This document shows positions 26,662 through 35,088 of a stretch of DNA of 64,000 bases, piece after piece. Source of the DNA: JAWLAT01 sp041395325. Lineage in GTDB: Bacteria; Pseudomonadota; Gammaproteobacteria; Xanthomonadales; SZUA-5. The stretch's first letter is position 1, and each line of letters opens with the position of its first letter. The stretch spans positions 115,395 to 179,394 of the forward strand of contig JAWLAT010000009.1 in NCBI GenBank assembly GCA_041395325.1. The letters run 5' to 3'. The notes below the pieces were generated by a model that saw only the letters and a program-made list of their open reading frames with translations, was not told where the DNA came from and did no database searches. A program made the translations under genes and the position numbers.

Positions 26662-29600
26662 ATGAAGCGAACGCTCTTCCCGATTGCCCTGGCCGTCGTT
26701 CTGGTCGCGGCGTTGGCATCCTTGACCTGGCCGCGGAATCGCGATGGGCGCGCTGCGGTGGATGAGTTCATGCCTGCGCCGACTGCTGGGTGGCCGGGTG
26801 AGGACACCGAGGATGGCGAGCGCTTTCGCGAGCGACGCCAGCAATGGCTGGACGGCATGCTCGATGGCTCACCCGGCGTGCAGCCTGAGCTCATGGACGC
26901 CGGTTACCGCGCCGAACGGGCGGCTCGCCACCAGCGCGAACGGGCCGCCAAACTGGCCGCCGGGGAAGATCTCGACACGCTGAAGTCTTTCCATTCACCC
27001 GCCATCAGCGGTGTTTGGCGAGAGCGTGGCAGCAGCAATCAGGCCGGTCGTACCAATGCCTTCCTGCGCGTTGACAGTGCGGGGCGCGGGCTCGTGCTGT
27101 CTGATGGGGGCAGTCTCTGGCTGGGCGACGGCGATGGCTTCGCCGCGGTGAATGACAGTGTGCGCTTCGAGACCGATTACATGGAGCGGCTGGTCAGGAA
27201 CGGACAGGATCGCCTGGTGTTGCCTTCCGAGCTGAGGGGGAGCTTCGGCGTTTACTACAGCGATGATTGGGGCGCCAGCTTCGTGGCCGCCACCGGGCTG
27301 GAGGAAATGGACTATATCCGCGGCCTTGCCGTGCGAGATACCGAGCACCCCGATGTCTATCTGCTGACCGCCGATTTCGCGCCGGGCGCGCAACCGCAGC
27401 GTCCGCGGTTGTGGCATTCCGGAAACGCCGCAGAGTCCTTTGAGGATCTCGGCTGGCTGGACCAGGTGGACACCCGTACAGCGCTCTTCTCGCCGCGCTA
27501 TGGCTCCAGTGAAATGTTCCTGTTGAGTGGCACCCGGCTCAGTCGAATTGTGCCGGGCTCTCAGGCACTGGAGCCGGTCGGGGTCGTGCCAATCGACACC
27601 TTCGACAATCTGACCCGGTTGAGCCTGACTGGCGGTGTCGATGCTGCGGGACAGGTCTTTCTCTATGTGGTTGCAACCTATGGCGCATACAGCAGCGGAT
27701 CCAGCGTGGTCTGGCGATCGCTCGATGGCGGCGTGACTTTCCAGCGGCGAGGCACCGCACCCACTGGGCCGTTTTCAGTTCAATCGATCGAATCATCGAC
27801 ACAGGACCCCGATGTACTGCTGGTCGGCGGGGTCGATCTGTTTCGGTCGATCGATGGTGGCTCCCGCTTTGACCGCGTCAACCGGTGGCCCGAGTATTAC
27901 CAAAGCCCGACCGACAAGCTGCATGCGGACATCATGAATGTCGACTTTTTCCGCAATGCCAACGGGTCGGAGAGCCTGTGGATCTCGACCGATGGTGGCA
28001 CCTACCGTTCCGATGACGCGGCGGCAACCGTCCAGAATCTCAGTCTGACTTCGGGCCTGAATGTCGGTCAGTACTACAGCAGCTACACGCGGCGCCACAC
28101 ACCGCACTCATTGATGGTGGGTTCGCAGGATCAGGGTTATCAGCGCGTGCTGAATCCCTCATCCGTCGGCGTTCTGGCCATGGAACAGGTGGTCAGCGGT
28201 GATTACCACTGGCTGAGCTCGACGGACGGGGGCGACACGCTGTGGATGGTCTATCCCGGTTTTGTCATGGTCGACAACGGAGGGGCGCTGCCCAGATGGT
28301 CCTTTGACGACAATGGACTCGTCGAAGAGAATTTTTTGCCACCGCTCGCCGCGGCCCCTGGGCAGCCGAATCGTGCCTTGCTGGGTGGCGGTCGGGTGAC
28401 CAGCAGCAGCGGCGCCCAGCTGCTGGAGCTGACCCTGAACAATGGCGTCATCACCCATGTCGTGGACCCCTTCGTCTTTCCCTCCTTGATCGGCGTGGTG
28501 TCTTATGGACAGACCGCGCAAGACCGCTATGTCCTGGACTACGAAGGGAAGTTCTGGCGGTCCGTGGCGGGCTCGCCGTTTGCCGCCACCGAGTTTTCCG
28601 GAGAGTACTTCGTGAGCACCGACATCGTGCTGGATCCAGTCGTGCCCGGAAGAATCTATATCTCCGGTTATGGCTACGGTAATCCCAACGTGTACGTTTC
28701 CAACGACGCGGGTCAGAGTTTCACCGAGATGGAGGAAGGATTGCCGAATACCTTCGTTCGGGCACTGGGCATTTCGGCGGACGGGCAGCACCTCTTTGCG
28801 GCCACCCGGGCCGGTGCCTTCTATTTCGACCGTGCCGCCGGGCGCTGGATCGATCTGACCACGGCGGGCGCGCCGAACCAGATGTACATGCATGTCGACT
28901 ACCTTGATGACCAGGGCGTGGCGCGATTCAGTACCTTTGGTCGCGGGATCTGGGATTTCGTCGTTGCAACCCCGCCAATGGGGCCCCAGGATGAGCCGCG
29001 GGTAGAGCAGTTCGTGCTGCCGTCACCCAACCCACCCAATGCGAACTGCCCCGCCGGCTACTTCACCGCCACGGTCACCGATGGTCCGGGTGAGGGCATC
29101 CAGACCGGGATCTTCGGGCTGGCATTGGAGTTGGACGCGCCCGGTAGCCGCAGGCTCGCCGGGGGATTGAATTTCGGTGGCCTGATCGATGCGTCGCAAG
29201 TCGGATTCGCCGGCGTCAACATCGCCAATGCGGCCAACGAGGACCAGCTGCTGAAGCTGAGCGTGACCGGGAATCCAACGGCCGATCCGGCGGGCGACCT
29301 GCCCGTACGGATCACGATCAATCGGCGTGGCGGCGGCCAGTCCGTCGAAGTGTTTCAGACAAGCACACAGATCAACGGGGAGTCTCCCTTCACAGCCAGC
29401 GTGCAGGTCAGCCCGGGCTACTACGAGACCCTGATCGCCGCCGAAGGCTTTCCCGATTCGGCAGCGGGGGGCATGCCTGAGGGTCAGTTCTTCTTCTCGC
29501 TGACCACCCAGTTCGTCGACCGCGTCGGTGGCGGCTTCCAGGGTGGTGCAGTCGTCGGCGGCTACCATGCGGACAACCCCTTTGGCGGCGTCTCCGGCTT

Positions 29601-29739
29601 CGCCGCCATCTGTATTGGCACCCCGCACAGCATCACCGCCGGTGTCTATTCCGCACCGACTTATGGCACCACCGGCGCCGGCGACCTGCAGTTGCAGTTG
29701 CTGGACGCTGCGCAGAACGTGTTTCATGTCGTTCCATGA
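26662..29739 (+). CDS. Exported beta-propeller (BNR/sortilin-like) protein
   Basis: A product of 1025 residues. An N-terminal signal anchor or signal peptide (MKRTLFPIALAVVLVAALAS) is followed by a charged region (about 30-100). After that come about 650 residues of repeated S-x-D-G-G-x-x-F/W type Asp-box blades (YYSDDWGASF, WRSLDGGVTFQRRG, FRSIDGGSRFDRV, WISTDGGTYRSDD, YVSNDAGQSFTEM), the pattern of BNR/VPS10-type propellers. The last about 250 residues form a beta-rich C-terminal domain with one C-P-A-G motif. There is no F-x-D-G-F-E tail. The role is unknown; such proteins may bind or hydrolyse glycans or act in cell-surface adhesion. The gene is monocistronic and followed by a RAYT fossil and a strong hairpin. 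Confidence 0.75.
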   Translation: MKRTLFPIALAVVLVAALASLTWPRNRDGRAAVDEFMPAPTAGWPGEDTEDGERFRERRQQWLDGMLDGSPGVQPELMDAGYRAERAARHQRERAAKLAAGEDLDTLKSFHSPAISGVWRERGSSNQAGRTNAFLRVDSAGRGLVLSDGGSLWLGDGDGFAAVNDSVRFETDYMERLVRNGQDRLVLPSELRGSFGVYYSDDWGASFVAATGLEEMDYIRGLAVRDTEHPDVYLLTADFAPGAQPQRPRLWHSGNAAESFEDLGWLDQVDTRTALFSPRYGSSEMFLLSGTRLSRIVPGSQALEPVGVVPIDTFDNLTRLSLTGGVDAAGQVFLYVVATYGAYSSGSSVVWRSLDGGVTFQRRGTAPTGPFSVQSIESSTQDPDVLLVGGVDLFRSIDGGSRFDRVNRWPEYYQSPTDKLHADIMNVDFFRNANGSESLWISTDGGTYRSDDAAATVQNLSLTSGLNVGQYYSSYTRRHTPHSLMVGSQDQGYQRVLNPSSVGVLAMEQVVSGDYHWLSSTDGGDTLWMVYPGFVMVDNGGALPRWSFDDNGLVEENFLPPLAAAPGQPNRALLGGGRVTSSSGAQLLELTLNNGVITHVVDPFVFPSLIGVVSYGQTAQDRYVLDYEGKFWRSVAGSPFAATEFSGEYFVSTDIVLDPVVPGRIYISGYGYGNPNVYVSNDAGQSFTEMEEGLPNTFVRALGISADGQHLFAATRAGAFYFDRAAGRWIDLTTAGAPNQMYMHVDYLDDQGVARFSTFGRGIWDFVVATPPMGPQDEPRVEQFVLPSPNPPNANCPAGYFTATVTDGPGEGIQTGIFGLALELDAPGSRRLAGGLNFGGLIDASQVGFAGVNIANAANEDQLLKLSVTGNPTADPAGDLPVRITINRRGGGQSVEVFQTSTQINGESPFTASVQVSPGYYETLIAAEGFPDSAAGGMPEGQFFFSLTTQFVDRVGGGFQGGAVVGGYHADNPFGGVSGFAAICIGTPHSITAGVYSAPTYGTTGAGDLQLQLLDAAQNVFHVVP

Positions 29740-29864
29740 AACACCCCTCTGGCGCCAATCAGCGACCAGGAGCCGGTGGCACAGGGTTCTGCCACCTCTG
29801 AATCGGTTCGAACTTCACAGGCCAGAGGTGTCAGTCGGATTTCACTGCTTGATCGGTGCCTCCC

Positions 29865-29961
29865 AGCAGAATCGGTCACTGCGGAGGACTTCAGCCAGCG
29901 GTGGTTGCAGGGTATCGGCTTCGCCCAATTGCTACACGAGCAGTGGGCGAAGCCTGAACAG
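29865..29961 (+). pseudogene. RAYT transposase fossil, C-terminal part
   Basis: In the 361-base gap after the propeller gene, 29893-29955 translates as SQRWLQGIGFAQLLHEQWAK, clearly related to the RAYT C-terminus GQRWLQGIGVARLLNERRAK. Upstream bases keep a weaker trace of the A-A-E-Q-I-L-D-Y-A-E-D segment. It marks the 3' end of an old element copy. The remaining gap (30010-30100) shows nothing recognisable. Confidence 0.65.
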
Positions 29962-29990
29962 ACCCAATCAGATCAGCAACGGCGGATCTC

Positions 29991-30009
29991 GGAAGCGCTT
30001 GGCGCTTCC
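29991..30009. terminator. Perfect 8-bp hairpin, possible terminator
   Basis: GGAAGCGC, loop TTG, GCGCTTCC. A perfect stem between convergent genes, but no T-run follows on either strand, so it may be a REP-type palindrome of the RAYT fossil and not an intrinsic terminator. Confidence 0.4.
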
Positions 30010-30100
30010 TGACATTCACCCTAGGCGAATACCACGACGGTGATCTCGCTGCGTGGTGCACAGCGGCCCGGGGTCTGCGCCCCGGGCCGCAGGGCTAGCG

Positions 30101-33100
30101 CTAGCGGCGCCGCAGGTAGCCGGCGCCGAGTCCCATCAGTGTCAGCAACAGCCCCAGCAAGGCGGCCGGCTGCAGCGCGGGGATGGGCACGGCAGCGGCG
30201 CCCAGGGTGACTGCAGCGGTCTGGTTGCCCGGCTGCGGGTCGGCGGTGTCGGACGCGACCACCCCGGACAGCTCGATCTGGCCGGGTGCGACCGCCTGCA
30301 GCAGCACCGCGACTGAGCGGCTCATGCCGGGTGTCGTGGCGCCTGCGTAGGCGCAGCTGACCTGTACCGAGCCGCCGACAGGTGCACTGGCGCAGAGGCC
30401 ACCAGTGCTCGGGGTGCTGCCGACGAGCAGGGCGCCCGGTGGGACATCAATGTCGATGCGCACATTGACGGCGTCACTGGGTCCGTTGTTGCTGGCCACC
30501 GCAGTGAGCGTGAAAAACTCGCCGACGGCGACCGCTGGCGGATCGATGCTCAGCGCCAGGCTCAGGTCGGCCGCTGCGGCCACCGCGGTCGTGATGCTGC
30601 TGCTGTTGTTGGCGGGGTCGGGATCAGCAGTGCCGGCGCTGACCACCGCCGTGCCGGTCAGCGTGCCCAGCTGGCTGGCGGCGATCGCCACATTCACCGT
30701 CGCGCTGCGCGCATTGGCCGCACCGGGCAGGACGGGGCCGCTGAAGCTGCACAGCACCGGTCCGGCGCCGGCGCAACTGCCGCCGCCGCTGACCGACCCG
30801 GAGACGAAGCTGGCGCCCGCTGGCAGTGTCAGGCTGACCACCACGGCATCGCCGTTGGCGGGACCGTCGTTGCTGACCGTGGCGGTGTAGGCCAGGGTCA
30901 GACCGGCCGTCACCGGATCGGGTGTGGCCGCAAGCGTGACCGACAGATCGGCCCCATCATCATTGACGATCGTGCCCAGGCCGCTGCCATCGGTGAGACC
31001 GACGGCCGCATTGGACGGTGCGGCCAGGTTGATCAGATAGGTCTCGTCCGGCTCGAAGTCGCCATCGCCGATCACCGTCACGGAAATCGTCTGAGTCTCG
31101 CCGAGCGTGCCGACAAAGTTGAGCGTGCCGCTGACGGCCACGTAGTCCGCCGGCGCCGTCGCACTGGCATCGGCACTGCTGTAGTCGACGCTGAAGCCCC
31201 CATCGACCGCGGTATCCAGGCTCACGCTGAAGGTGGCGGTGGTGTTGCCACCGGTGCCTTCGACCACGCTGACATCATCGATTTGCAGACCGGCGGTGTC
31301 GTCGTCGCTGTTGGTGACCGCTACATCGCTGCCGTTCAGGCCGCTGTAGACGGCATCGGCGCTGACCGCCGCTGCGGTGACGATCGTATAGCCCTGATCG
31401 CCGTCGACCACGGCGTCGTCCGCGCCGGTCACGGTCACCGTCTGCGGCGTGTCCCAGTTGCCCGCGGTGAAGGTCAGCGTGGTCACATCCGGCGTACCTT
31501 CGCCGGCATCGCTGCTGCTGATGCCGATGCTCACATCGGCGGTCGGTTCCGTATCCAGGATCACCGTGAAGCTGTCCGTGCCGCCGGCCTCGGTAGTGGT
31601 CAATCCACTGGTCGGCGTGACCGTGATGCCGGCCGTGTCGTCGTCGGTGTTGGTGACCGCCACATCGGCACCGTCCAGCCCGCTGTAGACGGCATCGGCG
31701 CTGACGGCGGGCGCGGTGATGATGCTGTAGCCGCTGTCGCCATCATCGATGTCATCGTCCACGCCGGTGACGGTGACGGTCTGCGGGGTGTCCCAGTTGC
31801 CCGCGGTGAAAGTCAGCGTGGCCATGTCCGGCGTGCCTTCGGTGGCATCGCTGCTGCTGATGCCGATGCTCACGTCGGCGGTCGGTTCCGTGTCCAGCAC
31901 CACCGTGAAGCTGTCCGTGCCGCCGGCTTCGGTGGTGGTCAAGCCACTGGTTGGCGTGACCGTGATGCCGGCCGTGTCATCGTCGGTGTTGGTCACCGCC
32001 ACATCGGCGCCGTCCAGCCCGTTGTAGAGGACATCGGCGCTGACCGCCGGTGCGGTGACGATGCTGTAGCCGCTGTCGCCATCATCGATGTCATCGTCCA
32101 CGCCGGTCACGGTCACCGTCTGCGGGGTGTCCCAGTTGCCCGCGGTGAAGGTCAGCGTGGCCAGGTCCGGCGTGCCTTCGTTGGCATCGCTGCTGCTGAT
32201 GCCGATGCTCACATCGGCCGTCGGCTCGGAGTCCAGCACCACGCTGAAACTGTCGGTGCCACCGGCTTCGCTGGTAGTCAGGCCAGCGGTCGGTGTGACC
32301 GTGATCCCAGCCGTGTCATCGTCCAGATTGGTGACCGACACGTCGTCGGGGTCGATGCCGGCGAACTCGGGATCGCCCGGGCTCACCGTCGGTCCGGTGA
32401 TGATGGTCAGGCCGATGTCGCCATCATCGATGTCGTCGTTGACACCGGTCACGGTCACCAGCTGGGGCGTGTCGTAGTTCGCCGGCGTGAAGGTGAGGCT
32501 GGCCGGACTGACCGTGGCTTCGCCGGTCTGGCTGCTGCTCAGCGCGATCGTCACATCGTCCAGCGGCGGATCGGGACTGAGCACCACGGTGAAGCTGGCG
32601 GTCCCGCCCGCCTCGGTGGTGGTCAGGCCAGCGGTCGGGCTCACCACCACGCCCAGCTGGCGATTGACGCCGATGGCCCAGTTGCAGGAGGCCGTGTCGC
32701 CGTCCGCGCCGGTGGCCAGGGCATCGACCGTGGTACTCACGACGGCCACATGGCTGCGCTCCCAGTCCGTCGTGAAGTTGCTGATCGGGTTGCCCGTAGT
32801 CGGTGTCATCGGCGAGCCGTTCTCGGTGGCGGCCACCGCGTTGGTCGTGGTCTGCGTCAGGGTGATCACCGTGCCCACATCAACTGGCGTCACCGAGCTG
32901 TCGGGAAACTGCGTGCAGATCGTGGTCGGGTTGCTGTAGTCGAGCGGGCAAACCACCTCGTCGAAGATCACGTTGTTGCTCGGATCCACGCCGTAGGCGC
33001 GCGTGGTGATCGAGGTCTGATTGCCGACGATGTTGTTGACGGTCATGAAGGGGCCGGCTGGCAGCCCGCTGACCGTGGTGCCGTTGTAGATCACCTCAAA

Positions 33101-34732
33101 ACCTGTCACACCGGCGTTGCCGGCCAGCGTCACGGTCGCGGGCGAGCCGATGTTGACCGCGCCAATCGCGGCGCAGTTGGTCTGGTTGACTGGGGCCACG
33201 TGATTGACGGTCAAGGTGTCGGTGGCGGGGCCGCTGTTGCCAAAATCCGAAGTCAGATTGCCGCTGGTGTTGACGAACACCCCAGCCGCAGTGGGCCGCA
33301 CGTTGACACTGACCGTGCAACTGGCGCCGGCGGCTACCCCGCCACCGGTGTAGCTGATGGTCGGGGCGCCCGGATTGGCCGTGAGCGTGCCGCCGTTGCA
33401 GGTCGTCGAGGCAGCAGCCGGTGTCGCAACCACTGTGCCGGCAGGGAAGGCATCGATGAAGCTCACGCCCAATGCCGCGAAGGTGGCGCCCGAATTGTCG
33501 ATCGTAAAGGTCAGCGTGGTCGTGGCCGGCAGCAGCACGGTGTCCGGGACGTACTGCTTGCTGAAGACCGGTGCCGGCTGCTGCGGGTCAGCCAGCTCAT
33601 AGGCACCCATGTCAGCACTGACGACGGCATTGAAGTTGCCATCAAAGCGGGCGGCGCCACGTTGATCCAGCGTCGGCGCGCTGGCCAGCGGGACCGTGTC
33701 GATCGCTGGGCTGGTGTAGCGCAGCGGCCGCACGAAGGTGCCATTGACCTCGGCCAGCGGATAGAGGCGGGGGTCGACGTTGCGCAGGTCGGTGGGCGCA
33801 CCTGGATGGGCGGGTGTATCCGTGAGCAGATTGCGGCCGTTGCTGGTGAAGGTGAGGGTACCGGCAACCGTGCCCGGCGGACTGAAACTGGTGCCATTGT
33901 TGGCGAAGATCGACGCGGCATAGTCGACCACCAGCGTCCGGCCGGTGGGCACCGAGCGCACTTCCACACCATCCTCGCCGTTGTCGGCAATGGTCAGGCT
34001 GCGCAGCATCAGGGTCGTGGTGCCGGCACCGGAGCCGGGGAAAATGCTGATGGCGTTGCGGGTGTTGTTGCTGAAGGTCGAGTTGCTGATGTTGGCGTTG
34101 GACGAGCTCAGATCCAGACCGTGGTTATGGTTGTTGTTGACGACCGCGCTGTCGACCAGATTGAACTGCGCAAAGGACGCCACCATCACGCTGCCGGAGG
34201 GATTGGGGTCGCTGTTGTTGCGCGCCACCACGTCGGTCAAGGTGATCTGATCATCGCCGCTGCCAGCCAGATTGATCACGTTGACCGCGTTGGTCAGGGT
34301 CAGCGAGGTGATCGCGAAAGTCTTGGCGGCGTTGGCGCCATTGAAGCCGAAGATCGAGCCGCCGTTGCCGTCGATCGCCAGCAGTTCGGGGCCCGGCCCG
34401 GTCACCGTGAGGTTCCATTCCACCTGCAGATTGCCGCCGGTCAGCGTGATCGTCGAACCGCTCAGTCCGGCGGTAAAGACGATGGCATCGGCAAGGTTGT
34501 CGGTATTGGCGGCCAGGATAGCCTCGCGCAGCGAGATGCCGTCACCGCCGTCGGTGGCCTGCAGATTGGCCACCGAAGAGGTGTCGCCATTGACCAGGTC
34601 GGTCGCGTTGCTCACCGTGATCGTGGCCGACCAGGCCGAACCGGCCCACAGCAACGAGCATGCCGTCCACGCCAAAGCCAAGGACGCGCGGCGCACGGCC
34701 GTGCGCCCGCGCGCTGTCGAGATACCGTTCAT
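30101..34732 (-). CDS. Large exported surface protein: CSLREA beta-helix, Calx-beta-type repeats, DUF11, C-terminal anchor
   Basis: A product of 1543 residues. The signal peptide (ARRASLALAWTACSLLWAGS-like) ends near residue 35. A CSLREA-type segment (DGISLREAILAANTD) opens a right-handed beta-helix to about residue 400, followed by beta-sandwich domains. About residues 690-1150 hold four tandem domains of roughly 113 residues (GITVTPTSGLTTTEAGGTDS, NWDTPQTVTVTGVDDDIDDG), three nearly identical in DNA. Then come one classical Calx-beta domain (VVEGTGGNTTATFSVSL) and two DUF11 domains. The C-terminus VPIPALQPAALLGLLLTLMGL-GAGYLRRR is a hydrophobic helix plus Arg cluster resembling the IPTL-CTERM/PEP-CTERM sorting layout. 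It is probably outer-surface or secreted, for adhesion or matrix. The start at 34732 follows GGGGTGAG. Confidence 0.82.
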   Translation of the reverse strand: MNGISTARGRTAVRRASLALAWTACSLLWAGSAWSATITVSNATDLVNGDTSSVANLQATDGGDGISLREAILAANTDNLADAIVFTAGLSGSTITLTGGNLQVEWNLTVTGPGPELLAIDGNGGSIFGFNGANAAKTFAITSLTLTNAVNVINLAGSGDDQITLTDVVARNNSDPNPSGSVMVASFAQFNLVDSAVVNNNHNHGLDLSSSNANISNSTFSNNTRNAISIFPGSGAGTTTLMLRSLTIADNGEDGVEVRSVPTGRTLVVDYAASIFANNGTSFSPPGTVAGTLTFTSNGRNLLTDTPAHPGAPTDLRNVDPRLYPLAEVNGTFVRPLRYTSPAIDTVPLASAPTLDQRGAARFDGNFNAVVSADMGAYELADPQQPAPVFSKQYVPDTVLLPATTTLTFTIDNSGATFAALGVSFIDAFPAGTVVATPAAASTTCNGGTLTANPGAPTISYTGGGVAAGASCTVSVNVRPTAAGVFVNTSGNLTSDFGNSGPATDTLTVNHVAPVNQTNCAAIGAVNIGSPATVTLAGNAGVTGFEVIYNGTTVSGLPAGPFMTVNNIVGNQTSITTRAYGVDPSNNVIFDEVVCPLDYSNPTTICTQFPDSSVTPVDVGTVITLTQTTTNAVAATENGSPMTPTTGNPISNFTTDWERSHVAVVSTTVDALATGADGDTASCNWAIGVNRQLGVVVSPTAGLTTTEAGGTASFTVVLSPDPPLDDVTIALSSSQTGEATVSPASLTFTPANYDTPQLVTVTGVNDDIDDGDIGLTIITGPTVSPGDPEFAGIDPDDVSVTNLDDDTAGITVTPTAGLTTSEAGGTDSFSVVLDSEPTADVSIGISSSDANEGTPDLATLTFTAGNWDTPQTVTVTGVDDDIDDGDSGYSIVTAPAVSADVLYNGLDGADVAVTNTDDDTAGITVTPTSGLTTTEAGGTDSFTVVLDTEPTADVSIGISSSDATEGTPDMATLTFTAGNWDTPQTVTVTGVDDDIDDGDSGYSIITAPAVSADAVYSGLDGADVAVTNTDDDTAGITVTPTSGLTTTEAGGTDSFTVILDTEPTADVSIGISSSDAGEGTPDVTTLTFTAGNWDTPQTVTVTGADDAVVDGDQGYTIVTAAAVSADAVYSGLNGSDVAVTNSDDDTAGLQIDDVSVVEGTGGNTTATFSVSLDTAVDGGFSVDYSSADASATAPADYVAVSGTLNFVGTLGETQTISVTVIGDGDFEPDETYLINLAAPSNAAVGLTDGSGLGTIVNDDGADLSVTLAATPDPVTAGLTLAYTATVSNDGPANGDAVVVSLTLPAGASFVSGSVSGGGSCAGAGPVLCSFSGPVLPGAANARSATVNVAIAASQLGTLTGTAVVSAGTADPDPANNSSSITTAVAAAADLSLALSIDPPAVAVGEFFTLTAVASNNGPSDAVNVRIDIDVPPGALLVGSTPSTGGLCASAPVGGSVQVSCAYAGATTPGMSRSVAVLLQAVAPGQIELSGVVASDTADPQPGNQTAAVTLGAAAVPIPALQPAALLGLLLTLMGLGAGYLRRR
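31293..32309 (-). repeat. Three tandem 339-bp coding repeats inside the surface protein gene
   Basis: Units 31293-31631, 31632-31970 and 31971-32309 each encode one 113-residue Calx-beta-like domain and are nearly identical over long stretches; a fourth unit (32310 to about 32650) has diverged. The in-frame length means copy number can change by recombination without breaking the protein. Confidence 0.85.
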
Positions 34733-34875
34733 GATGGAAGTCTCACCCCCGTTTGACCAGGGCATCCTAACAGCGACTTTCACATTGGTCCGCCGCGAGT
34801 GGCTAATAAATAGGGACCGGTGTTGGACAAAGCCCACGCAAAGCACGCACCGCTCGTTTCGCCGCCCTCTGGTGG

Positions 34876-34894
34876 GTTCGACCTGCGGTCGAAC
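34876..34894. repeat. REP-like palindrome 1
   Basis: Perfect hairpin GTTCGACC-TGC-GGTCGAAC inside the block GGGTTCGACCTGCGGTCGAA-CGC, in the 356-base gap between divergent genes. See its partner at 34981-34999. No gene is seen in the gap; promoters for both genes should lie here but are not identified. Confidence 0.7.
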
Positions 34895-34980
34895 GCTTTT
34901 GATCGGGTGCACCCCAGGTATTGGAATTGGCGAATTGAGCACCTGATTCCCGCCCGTCACCGTTTGGCCTTCTCCTGTGG

Positions 34981-34999
34981 GTTTGACCTGTGGTCAAAC
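34981..34999. repeat. REP-like palindrome 2
   Basis: Perfect hairpin GTTTGACC-TGT-GGTCAAAC in the same sequence context (preceded by GTGG, followed by GC) as palindrome 1, 105 bases away. Relative to palindrome 1, one stem C-G pair became T-A on both arms, so pairing is preserved. Confidence 0.7.
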
Positions 35000-35088
35000 G
35001 CCCTTCCCCCGCACTCAGCAAGCCAGTCGACATCGAAAAGCCCCAAGCCAGCCCTCCAGCCGTCCGAACTCAGGCTTAAGCTGACGCC

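Noticed and set aside
31283..34756. A 1157-codon open frame on the plus strand
   Set aside because: It is antisense to the 30101-34732 surface-protein gene, made open by its GC-rich repetitive codons; the translation is His/Arg/Gly-rich and has no family feature.
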